Origin: Candidatus Thiodiazotropha taylori
Lineage (GTDB): Bacteria > Pseudomonadota > Gammaproteobacteria > Chromatiales > Chromatiaceae
DNA length: 12,788 bases
Assembly: GCA_019100305.1 (NCBI GenBank)
Contig: JAHRHW010000088.1
Location: forward strand, 1-12,788
Direction: 5' to 3'
In this document: piece by piece, positions 6,574 to 12,788 of the stretch
Numbering within the stretch: position 1 is the stretch's first letter
Layout of the letters: each line of letters begins with the position of its first letter
Notes under the pieces: generated by a model
What the model saw: only the letters and a program-made list of their open reading frames with translations
What the model was told of the DNA's origin: nothing
Databases searched by the model: none
Made by a program: the position numbers and the translations under genes

Positions 6574-7134
6574 ATGTTACAAACAATCGCTCCTGCAATG
6601 GACAATACAATGAATAATACCAATGGATATGGCGATGAAATCATCTATCCTGAGTCTCAGAGGGACTGGGCGGAGTTGATCGAATACCCATTTCGAACAC
6701 TCAAAGAGCTTGAAGGCGCGATCGAGGCCGCCGATGCTCAAGTCAAGCATTTGATGGAAGTAGCACGTATCTTTCGAGATCGAGCTAACGTGGAGTTGGT
6801 CGGTGTACCTGTCGTTAAAGGCACAAAGGTTCAGGGTAAACATGTTTCCCCTTACTACATCGCTTACTCGTTTGACCGTTCCTACAATATTCTGAAGTGG
6901 CGGAATCACCGTACTGATGGTGAAGGTAATCTCCTCAATAATCGCCGTCGTGCTCAATTATCCGATGAAATGTTACTCCAGTGCCCGGAAGAACTGAGAG
7001 AGAAGATGCTGAAATTTGAGCGTCGGCGGATCGAGCTTAACTATGTCGCAGGCGTCGTCGCATTCAAGCGTGCTCGGATCGAAAAGGCCTTGGAGCAGAT
7101 CAGGTCGGTCAACGCTCTGAAGAGTCACGTTTAG
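6574..7134 (+). CDS. Probable DUF3158-like ICE protein
   Basis: The 186-residue protein starts at ATG 6574, with GAAAGG at 6561-6566. The assignment rests on position directly after TIGR03761, where PFGI-type elements carry DUF3158, and on two weak local matches: YNILKWRN (family-like FLRWRN) and a C-terminal helix FERRRIELNYVAGVVAFKRA, resembling the conserved E..RI.LN helical end. The N-terminus (residues 1-25) is polar and probably disordered. Residues about 40-70 form a predicted helix rich in Ala and Glu. Function is unknown. A generic ICE hypothetical protein is the alternative. Confidence 0.5.
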   Translation: MLQTIAPAMDNTMNNTNGYGDEIIYPESQRDWAELIEYPFRTLKELEGAIEAADAQVKHLMEVARIFRDRANVELVGVPVVKGTKVQGKHVSPYYIAYSFDRSYNILKWRNHRTDGEGNLLNNRRRAQLSDEMLLQCPEELREKMLKFERRRIELNYVAGVVAFKRARIEKALEQIRSVNALKSHV

Positions 7135-7568
7135 TCTGGATGTTCCTCGTAGAACATTCATCGCGCTTTTCTTGATGGCTGCTGTCGCAAATACAGTCGG
7201 CCATAGCTGGATCAATAATTTTTCAATGAAGGTTTCCTGGGCCACGGCATATTGTGATCGTCTTTTGGGTTATTGCGCCAGGGCATAGAGAGAAAGCGGC
7301 TGGCAGGGTTAGGTCGCGGGCGCTCGATCAAAGATCGAGCGCAAAGGGGTGAGCGAGAAAGGGCTTTTCAGCAAAAAGGGCTTTCGTATTCTGCGTCAGA
7401 CACACAATTTGTGTATGTGCCACAATCTCACCCTAGTACGTAACTGATGGGATATTAGGTACTGAAACAGTTTTTTGTTTCAAGTTGAATGGCCCTTATA
7501 TCGAGTTTCAAGGTCTGTGTAGTGTCGCAATCTATAGCACATTTATTTTTCTGTTTAACTATTCTTCC
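7135..7568. other. Non-coding stretch with hairpins and repeats, no supported gene
   Basis: Immediately after the stop is an 8-bp hairpin (about 7138-7159, core ATGTTC/GAACAT). At 7320-7342 GCGCTCGATC and GATCGAGCGC enclose AAA: a perfect 10-bp hairpin. AAAGGGCTTT occurs twice, at 7358-7367 and 7375-7384. A 13-nt palindrome ACACAATTTGTGT lies at 7402-7414. Hairpin plus direct repeats plus palindrome could be a processing site such as oriT or an operator cluster, but nothing specific identifies it. Short minus-strand frames here have no family features. Confidence 0.4.
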
Positions 7569-7599
7569 TTGACATCCGTGTCTTTGATCAGCTAATAAT
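7569..7599 (+). promoter_or_regulatory. Possible sigma-70 promoter for the DUF3577 transcript
   Basis: A perfect -35 TTGACA (7569-7574) is followed after 19 nt by AATAAT (7594-7599, 5 of 6 matches to the -10 consensus). The spacing is longer than the usual 17, so strength is uncertain. Transcription would begin near 7606, giving a leader of about 200 nt before the DUF3577 start. Confidence 0.45.
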
Positions 7600-7626
7600 T
7601 AACCATAAAGCAGTTTTCTAACCGAC

Positions 7627-7760
7627 GTATCCCGGTATATGGATACACACCGCAGCACCTGCTGCACCCACCAAGTCATCGCTCCATCAGACTTGGCGCT
7701 TTCAAAGCGGGAGTTCTTTCCACATCACTCAACCCTCAGGGGACAAACCATCCCTTGGGG
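7627..7760 (+). promoter_or_regulatory. Structured 5' leader of the DUF3577 gene
   Basis: Consecutive hairpins are seen: GTATCC/GGATAC (7627-7646), GCAGC/GCTGC (7652-7665), CCAAGTC/GACTTGG (7671-7677 with 7690-7696), CGCT/AGCG (7697-7709), and a 10-bp stem with one bulge at 7733-7760 (CCCT, bulged C, AGGGGA with TCCCTTGGGG). The ribosome site AGGAG at 7797-7801 lies downstream and is free. I recall an RNA motif named after DUF3577, found upstream of such genes, but I cannot confirm that this leader belongs to it. Confidence 0.5.
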
Positions 7761-7808
7761 CATTGGTGCGTCTTCTGATTTCATTATTGTTTAATTAGGA
7801 GATTCACT

Positions 7809-8417
7809 ATGAGCAATTCCAACAACGAGTATTTCGATCTGCATGTTTCTGGCTTGGGTTATCTCGGCAGAGCCCGTGAAGTCAAGCCTGGTCCAGGAAA
7901 ACGCTTCACCCCGTTCTGGGCAGTATCGATTTCTGCACTTCATGGCCCTCGCGATGCGGTCAACTATGTCTACTTCGATACCACCGTGCGTGGTGAAGAA
8001 GCCATTAAGGTGATCCAGGATCTTGAGCAGGCTATCAATGATGAGAACCGTAAGGTTCTTGCCGGCTTCAATCTTGGTGATCTCATGCCTGAGACATACG
8101 TCAAGGATAATGAGACGCGGATCAGCCTTAAAGGCCGGTTACTTCGGATCAGCTGGGTCAAGGTAGATGGTAAAACTGTCTATACTGCACCCCAGCCTTC
8201 CGAGACTGAAGGAGCGAAGGACGATGATCAAACGCCTGCAGCAGTTCCAGCTGATCAGCAGGTTGCGAGTTCAGAATCCGATAAAGTTGACCAAGCCCAT
8301 TCAGAGACCACTAGTGGCCCCATAAATGGTAATGCGTACAGCCACTCTCCTGTGACAGACGGACAAGGATTGCCTGGCAGTTATTCTGTTAACATCCAGA
8401 TGCCGTCTGAGTCATAA
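7809..8417 (+). CDS. STY4534 / DUF3577 family ICE protein
   Basis: This 202-residue protein starts at ATG 7809, with AGGAG at 7797-7801. The first ~125 residues match the family closely: YFDLHVSGLGYLGRAREV (8-25), a FWAVSISALHG strand, YVYFDTTVRGEEAI, VLAGFNLGDLMPETYV and SLKGRLLRISWVKVDGKTVY. The remaining ~75 residues are a polar, acidic, Pro/Ser/Gln-rich tail, probably disordered. Its ending (SYSVNIQMPSES) recalls the acidic tips of single-stranded DNA-binding proteins, though no motif proves this. The exact biochemistry is unknown. The gene has its own leader and ends at a strong terminator, so it is probably monocistronic. Confidence 0.88.
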   Translation: MSNSNNEYFDLHVSGLGYLGRAREVKPGPGKRFTPFWAVSISALHGPRDAVNYVYFDTTVRGEEAIKVIQDLEQAINDENRKVLAGFNLGDLMPETYVKDNETRISLKGRLLRISWVKVDGKTVYTAPQPSETEGAKDDDQTPAAVPADQQVASSESDKVDQAHSETTSGPINGNAYSHSPVTDGQGLPGSYSVNIQMPSES

Positions 8418-8450
8418 ACCAATTGGAAATATCATGTTTCCTTGAAGAAA

Positions 8451-8480
8451 GCCCACACTCTTGAGTGCGGGCTTTTTTTT
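8451..8480 (+). terminator. Intrinsic terminator of the DUF3577 gene
   Basis: GCCCACACTC (8451-8460) pairs with GAGTGCGGGC (8463-8472) with one A/C mismatch, and eight T residues follow at 8473-8480. It lies 34 nt after the DUF3577 stop. Confidence 0.92.
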
Positions 8481-8510
8481 GCAGTATTGATCATTATCCA
8501 TTTTAGATGG

Positions 8511-8539
8511 TTCAAGCATTGGCATATCAAGGTTATACT
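8511..8539 (+). promoter_or_regulatory. Possible promoter of the downstream ncRNA
   Basis: TATACT (8534-8539) is a good -10 hexamer. TTCAAG (8511-8516), 17 nt upstream, is a weak -35. It lies just after the DUF3577 terminator and before a long run of hairpins, where a promoter would be expected. Transcription would start near 8546. Confidence 0.35.
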
Positions 8540-8545
8540 GAACTG

Positions 8546-9047
8546 GATTTCATACCGCAGCGCCTCGGTATATTGGCGCACCAAAGCGGCTTTGCCGCAC
8601 CCAAGACTGTAACCGCACCCTGAGAATACGGTCGAACCTTCGGGTTGGGTGTTGATACCAGGTATCTCCGACAAGATAATCCTGGTTTATTAAGACGCCC
8701 GTGAAGCGTTATCTTCAACGATAAGCACCGGAGGGTTTCCACCCTTCGGTGCCCCTTACAGTTACGACCTACGGTCTTCCCGGATGATCTTATTTTGGGG
8801 TCATGCGGGAAGACCTTAGGTCTTCTTTCAGCCAAGCCGGTCGCCGTGGCCGGAATTTACGCGGCACCCTTTGTACGCAGTTAGCGTGCCTTCTCGATTG
8901 ATCTGTCCGGCTTAAATCAGATCGAATGCGACTGGGTTGTAGCGAGAACCTTTGCAATGGCCTTTTTTTAATCGAGCTGACGGCCAATTTAATTCGCATG
9001 GCCTGACGTGATTTCCATCCCGGCCAGCGCTTCGCTGGCCATTTTTC
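8546..9047 (+). ncRNA. Candidate ~500-nt structured ncRNA or long attenuated leader
   Basis: There is no credible gene on either strand. Hairpins run through it: GCGCC/GGCGC (8560-8579), GCGGC/GCCGC (8586-8598), a UUCG-capped AACC/GGTT (8635-8646), ACCAGG/CCTGGT (8657-8662 with 8681-8686), a 12-bp stem with one G.U pair and TTCC loop (8725-8752), and GGTCTTCCCG/CGGGAAGACC (8773-8782 with 8806-8815). A GATCTG/CAGATC hairpin (8900-8905 with 8918-8923) holds CCGGCTT in its loop, complementary to AAGCCGG at 8834-8840, a possible pseudoknot. The region ends in a strong terminator. The G.U pair favours the + strand. The class is unknown. A 5' leader of the conjugation operon is the alternative. Confidence 0.55.
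9022..9047 (+). terminator. Strong intrinsic terminator before the conjugation operon
   Basis: GGCCAGCG (9022-9029) and CGCTGGCC (9033-9040) form a perfect 8-bp GC-rich stem with a CTT loop, followed by ATTTTTCT. It would end the ncRNA, or act as an attenuator if transcription continues into pilL at 9161. A weaker GTTTTT/AAAAAC hairpin follows at 9062-9078. Confidence 0.88.
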
Positions 9048-9160
9048 TGTATTCCATAAATGTTTTTGGCGCAAAAACTTTTTCCAGCGTCTTTTCTGAT
9101 CTTTTGTGGCAGCCTAACCACGAGACTTGATTTCTGGACCTTAGCCATGCGAGTGAATCA

Positions 9161-9799
9161 ATGAGAGTAAACGTTTTGATGCTGTTGTTCGCAGTAATTG
9201 TTACACAAGATTGCCTGTCTCACGGATTGGATGACGTCGCTGCTGTAACAGACCGTGACGCTCGGTACACAGGCTATCGGAAAGCCCCGCCATCTCCTGG
9301 CCAGATTAATCCGCTAGAGGCCCCAATGGGGCGTATTGCACCCGACTCTCTAACCGTTGAGCGTGCAATGAAGGATTTGCTTGCCGGTACCAGCTACACC
9401 CTGACGCAGGGCTTTACCGCGGATCCAGAAATTCGTGTGTTGCTCGACGCAAGGCTGCCCCAGCACCAACAATCTCTCAAGCATTTCTCTGTTATGGAAT
9501 CGCTCGCGATCATTGCAGGGAATCCTTGGTTGCTGGTGGTCGATCCTGTTCATAGGATGATTTCCTTCGAACTACCTTATCCCTACCAAGACAATCCTGT
9601 TGTCACCAAATCTGGGCCACACAATGGCCTGAAACTCCTGGGTTTCGAAGAATCAGAAACGAAGTCTGAACAGATTTATCCGCTCTCTCTCAGTGACAAC
9701 TGTAAAACCATCTCACGTGATATGACGGTTGCCTGGCCTCAGCGTGTTTATTGGTGTTACCCCCACGCATACAACAAACGAGGCCAGTGTCGTGACTAA
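9161..9799 (+). CDS. pilL: PilL N-terminal-domain ICE protein (TIGR03748-like)
   Basis: This 212-residue protein has an N-terminal export signal (about residues 1-20, MRVNVLMLLFAVIVTQ core). The cysteine at 18 is not in a standard lipobox. The body resembles the PilL/secretin-type N-domain of ICE conjugation regions: VERAMKDLLAGTSYTL, LPQHQQSLKHFSVMESLAII, then WLLVVDPVHRMISFELP. Family knowledge: such proteins are periplasmic or envelope-attached and open the type IV secretion gene block of these elements. The start at 9161 has no strong ribosome site. A 5-codon frame at 9148-9165 (MRVNQ) overlaps it and has a similar beginning. The 3' end overlaps the next gene by 8 nt. Confidence 0.75.
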   Translation: MRVNVLMLLFAVIVTQDCLSHGLDDVAAVTDRDARYTGYRKAPPSPGQINPLEAPMGRIAPDSLTVERAMKDLLAGTSYTLTQGFTADPEIRVLLDARLPQHQQSLKHFSVMESLAIIAGNPWLLVVDPVHRMISFELPYPYQDNPVVTKSGPHNGLKLLGFEESETKSEQIYPLSLSDNCKTISRDMTVAWPQRVYWCYPHAYNKRGQCRD

Positions 9800-10484
9800 T
9801 TATTTCTCTACATTTTTCTCGACCTCCACCCGTGCTTTGGCGTTCTTCCTGAGCGCCACTTTTTTTTCGCTCACGTATGGTGATGAGGTCATAAAAACCG
9901 ATGTCGAAATATCAAATCTCAACTCTACTGCTGTTAATGCAGAGGCAATGGGGTTTGATGGCTGGGGACTGAGTGAGAGTGAGACTGAGCGATATCAGCG
10001 CATCATGAAAGGCCCTCGAGGCAATTGGACGCCAAACCTGAGTCCATTGCAGGTACTCGGAATCAATGCTGAGTCAGTTCAGGAGCGTCAACACTATGCT
10101 AGACGATTGGCCATCATCGAGCATGATCGACTTGTACGTGAACGCGCCTTTGAAACAGCCTATTTGGCTGAGTACGCGAAGCTTTATCCAAATGCGCCTC
10201 TTTATGAAGGAGCCCCAGCCATTGCGAAAACGAAGAAGGTAAAGCAACAAAGAAAGCGGGTTAATATCAGGCTTCCCTGCGATATTCAGTCTGTCTGTTA
10301 CAAGCGAATAGCGCCAACCCTGGCAAAGGCAACGTCTAAACCGGTGGATCTTTACTTCTTTGGCGTCGAGTCAGTCGATGACATTCAAACCTGGGCGAGA
10401 GAGACCGGAATTGATCCTGATCGGGTGAGGCAAAAGCTCATCACCCTGAATGTTGGCGAAATAATGTCGTCGTCTGGCGAATGA
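9792..10484 (+). CDS. TIGR03759 family ICE protein
   Basis: I chose GTG 9792 (230 residues) because GAGG at 9780-9783 lies 8 nt upstream and the frame then begins with a signal peptide (RALAFFLSATFFSLTYG, ending about residue 30). The open frame extends to 9729 but overlies pilL. The family core is clear: WGLSESETERYQRIMKGPRG (from about 58), NWTPNLSPLQVLGINAES, ERQHYARRLAIIEHDRLVRE, then a C-terminal domain with two cysteines (LPCDIQSVCY), VDLYFFGVESVDDIQTWARE and RQKLITLN. Many relatives, as I recall, end this motif with ITLNHD, whereas here it reads ITLNVGE. The exported protein probably acts in the periplasm with the mating apparatus. Its exact role is unknown. The stop overlaps the next ATG. 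Confidence 0.88.
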   Translation: MTNYFSTFFSTSTRALAFFLSATFFSLTYGDEVIKTDVEISNLNSTAVNAEAMGFDGWGLSESETERYQRIMKGPRGNWTPNLSPLQVLGINAESVQERQHYARRLAIIEHDRLVRERAFETAYLAEYAKLYPNAPLYEGAPAIAKTKKVKQQRKRVNIRLPCDIQSVCYKRIAPTLAKATSKPVDLYFFGVESVDDIQTWARETGIDPDRVRQKLITLNVGEIMSSSGE

Positions 10485-11014
10485 TGTTTATCTCTTCTAC
10501 AAAACTAAGATTTATGATCGTATTGGTGATGATGCTTGGGTCGTCGTCTGTCTCATCGAATCAGAGTATCCCCTCGCGAGACGAACTCAAATCCGTTGCG
10601 ACATCAATTGCCAAACACTACGACCTATCAGCGGATTTGATTCACGCCTTGATAACCGTAGAGTCAGACTGGCAGCCTGCTGTGGTTTCTAAGAAAGGCG
10701 CGGTTGGGCTTATGCAGCTTATGCCGGCCACTGCTGAGCGATTTGCAGTCGTGGATTCCTACGACCCTTATCAAAACCTGCAGGGAGGAATGCGATATCT
10801 ACGTTTTCTGTTCAACAGGTTCCATGGCCGGCTAGACCTTGTCTTGGCAGCATACAATGCCGGTGAGAATGCTGTCGATCGATACAATGGCATACCTCCG
10901 TATTCTGAAACACAAGCGTATGTCCATAAAGTTTTAAAACTGTATGGCGCTCCAGCGTCGCCTGTGAGATCAGTACGCCGAATCAGAAGTTATCCACTGA
11001 TGAGGGCAATGTGA
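10481..11014 (+). CDS. Lytic transglycosylase (SLT domain), VirB1-like
   Basis: This 177-residue exported muramidase opens the peptidoglycan for the conjugation channel. A signal peptide covers about residues 1-26. The SLT fold shows all key motifs: the catalytic glutamate E61 in ITVESDW, GLMQLMPATAERF (76-88), the AAYNAGE block (123-129) with YNGIPPYSET, and YVHKVLKLY (147-155). The length is typical of conjugative VirB1-type enzymes. The ATG at 10481 overlaps the TIGR03759 stop by 4 nt. A second ATG follows directly at 10484. The 3' end overlaps traD by one base. Confidence 0.93.
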   Translation: MMFISSTKLRFMIVLVMMLGSSSVSSNQSIPSRDELKSVATSIAKHYDLSADLIHALITVESDWQPAVVSKKGAVGLMQLMPATAERFAVVDSYDPYQNLQGGMRYLRFLFNRFHGRLDLVLAAYNAGENAVDRYNGIPPYSETQAYVHKVLKLYGAPASPVRSVRRIRSYPLMRAM

Positions 11015-12788
11015 TGGCGGTAGGAGGTAATTTTCCGCTTCAATCGCTTCTCAGGCCGCCTGTGGAGCTCTATACAGCGATGGTAGCTGTGCCGATTGGA
11101 GTTCTTCTGATTTACAGTCCCTATATCACCTTGTTAACACCCACTACGGCTATGACTTCTGGGGGGTTGATGATACTTGCTGGGTGCTGGCGCGCTTTAC
11201 AGGGATTTAAGGTCATCCGGTACCGAAAACGATTGACTCGATTGCCTCGATACGCCTTGACCAGTCATAAGATTCCGGTTTCTAAACGAAAGCTGTTTTT
11301 GGGGAAAGGCTTTGTATGGAAACAAATTCATGTTCAGAGACTGAGAGATATCCGTCTTTTTGGAGATCAGTACACGCAACAATCAGGTTTGAATGCCTGG
11401 ATACGATCGCGTCCAATTGCCTGGGAGACTACTTGGCTACTGAAACGCGTTGGTGATGCACTACTCTGGGATAGTCCGTTCAATCCCTGGCGTCCACGAC
11501 CCGATATCGGCGGAAAACCTGAGATCCATGCGGTTGGCCTACTGGAAGGTGAGCGGGATCAATATCAAGATCTCTCCGAGCGGGTAGGGCATACTCTGGT
11601 GCTGGGTACCACTCGCGTTGGAAAGACTCGTTTGGCCGAGATTCTGATCACTCAGGATATTCACCGAGGGGATGTGGTGATTGTCTTTGACCCCAAAGGT
11701 GATGGGGAATTGATGACCCGTACCTTCGTTGAAGCGCGCAAGGCCGGCAGGCCGTGCTATATCTTTCATCTCGGATATCCAGACATCAGTGCCAGATACA
11801 ACGCTGTAGGCAACTTCGAGCGTGTCACAGAGGTGGCGACTCGGATATCTGATCAGCTTCCGAGTCAAGGTAATTCTGCTGCTTTTAAAGAGTTCGCCTG
11901 GCGATTTGTCAACATTGTCGCTCGCGCGCTTGTTGCCTTGGGTAAACGACCTGATTACAACCTGATATCCAGGTACATCTTTAATATCGACCCGTTGTTA
12001 GTTGAGTACGGAATGATGTCACTGGGTCTGAATGGCGATAAAGGTTGGGAACAGCATGTTGCAATGCTCGAATCGGATGTTGACGAAAAGAAGCTTCCGC
12101 AAGCGCTTAAAGGTCGGAATCATACAGCGATTGCCATCCTTAGGTACACACAACAGAAAGAAATCTATGATCCTATCTTGGAAGGCCTATTAGGCGCATT
12201 TCGATATGATCGAACCTACTACGACAAGATCATTTCATCTGTAGGTCCCTTACTTGAGAAGCTAACAACTGGCCAGGTTGCAGAACTCATTGCTCCGGAC
12301 TACTTCGATCTTAAGGATGAACGCCCCATCTTTGATTGGTATTCTGTCATACAGCAGCGAGCTGTTGTTTATGTCGGCTTAGATTGTCTTTCTGATGCGA
12401 TCGTCGGGGGAGCGGTCGGCGCCTCGATGTTTGCTGATTTAACTTCTGTCTCAGGACGAATCTATAAACATGGTACTGAATCCCAGTTACCCGATATCGG
12501 TGAGGCTGATCTAATACTTCCTCCACCCAAAATTGCCCTCCATGGTGATGAATTTAATGAGCTTGTGGGATCTCAATTCATCCCAATGATTAATAAAGCC
12601 GGTGGATCCGGATTTCAGTTTACCGGTTACACGCAAACCGGTGACGACATTATTGCCGGAATTGGTGATGTGCATAAAGCCGGTGTGATTCAAGGCAACT
12701 TTAATACGTTGATAATGTTGCGTGTAAAAAATAAACAGACCTCAGAATTTTTGACGAATCAACTGCCATCAGTACAAATAAGCCAGCA
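11014..12788 (+). CDS. traD: TraD-type conjugative coupling protein (SXT TraD/TIGR03743-like), 3' end outside window
   Basis: 591 codons are visible with no stop before the edge. ATG 11014 shares one base with the SLT stop, and GAGGG at 11002-11006 is its ribosome site. An adjacent in-frame GTG at 11011 is too close to that site. Two membrane helices lie at about residues 17-38 and 47-65. The motor ATPase follows: Walker A GTTRVGKT (198-205), the family's DPKGDGE (226-232), NAVGNFERVTEVATRI, and a Walker B-like ALHGDEFNEL with D512/E513, then FQFTGYTQTGDDI. It is an inner-membrane hexameric ATPase that delivers relaxase-bound DNA to the type IV secretion channel. All key residues look intact. 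Confidence 0.96.
   Translation, partial: MAVGGNFPLQSLLRPPVELYTAMVAVPIGVLLIYSPYITLLTPTTAMTSGGLMILAGCWRALQGFKVIRYRKRLTRLPRYALTSHKIPVSKRKLFLGKGFVWKQIHVQRLRDIRLFGDQYTQQSGLNAWIRSRPIAWETTWLLKRVGDALLWDSPFNPWRPRPDIGGKPEIHAVGLLEGERDQYQDLSERVGHTLVLGTTRVGKTRLAEILITQDIHRGDVVIVFDPKGDGELMTRTFVEARKAGRPCYIFHLGYPDISARYNAVGNFERVTEVATRISDQLPSQGNSAAFKEFAWRFVNIVARALVALGKRPDYNLISRYIFNIDPLLVEYGMMSLGLNGDKGWEQHVAMLESDVDEKKLPQALKGRNHTAIAILRYTQQKEIYDPILEGLLGAFRYDRTYYDKIISSVGPLLEKLTTGQVAELIAPDYFDLKDERPIFDWYSVIQQRAVVYVGLDCLSDAIVGGAVGASMFADLTSVSGRIYKHGTESQLPDIGEADLILPPPKIALHGDEFNELVGSQFIPMINKAGGSGFQFTGYTQTGDDIIAGIGDVHKAGVIQGNFNTLIMLRVKNKQTSEFLTNQLPSVQISQ

Noticed and set aside
7135..7808. CRISPR array, tRNA or attachment site
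   Set aside because: No regularly spaced repeats, no cloverleaf and no integrase-type core are visible. The decamer pair is too short and occurs only twice.
8432..9148. Overlapping minus-strand frames of 78-100 residues
   Set aside because: They overlap one another in different frames, run antisense to strong hairpins and terminators, and show no domains.
9729..9791. Upstream extension of the TIGR03759 frame
   Set aside because: It overlies pilL and would hide the signal peptide that begins at GTG 9792.

Overview
The window looks like the interior of an integrative and conjugative element (ICE) of the SPI-7 / PFGI-1 / ICEclc superfamily in a gammaproteobacterium. I cannot name the host. The assignment rests on family-specific ICE proteins in a familiar order on the + strand: ParB-like protein, DUF2857, STY4528-type replication protein, PFL_4669/TIGR03761, a probable DUF3158-like protein, STY4534/DUF3577, then PilL N-terminal domain, TIGR03759, lytic transglycosylase and the TraD coupling protein. 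All supported genes are on the + strand. The first and last are cut by the window edges.

Layout. (1) 1-3850: control and replication block. A ParB-like protein is followed by DUF2857 and, overlapping it, an STY4528-type protein. Inside the last gene lie three 15-nt inverted-repeat boxes and a TAG/CTA-triplet hairpin that look like an origin. (2) 3854-4624: a 21-nt palindrome, then an unrecognised protein with two similar winged-helix-like segments. (3) 4634-5219: no gene, but two tandem copies of a ~255-nt element whose stems are kept by compensatory changes, a strong sign of structured RNA. (4) 5246-7134: a small HTH-like protein, TIGR03761 and the probable DUF3158-like protein. (5) 7135-7808: non-coding, with a likely promoter and a leader of consecutive hairpins in front of DUF3577 (7809-8417), which ends at a strong intrinsic terminator. 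(6) 8481-9160: non-coding by conventional criteria, but full of hairpins with a possible pseudoknot, a possible promoter and its own strong terminator. I read it as a ~500-nt ncRNA or a long attenuated leader. (7) 9161 to the end: the conjugation operon with overlapping genes pilL(N), TIGR03759, SLT and traD.

How it fits together. The first two genes resemble the ParB-like/DUF2857 pair that in ICEclc (BisD/BisC, from memory) activates transfer. The middle block would replicate or maintain the excised element. The last block builds the mating apparatus, with TraD feeding DNA into it. The most novel material is not protein-coding: the tandem covarying RNA pair, the ~500-nt RNA in front of the conjugation operon, and the iteron-like boxes embedded in the replication gene. 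The ssb and topB genes often found near this position in relatives are absent from the window.
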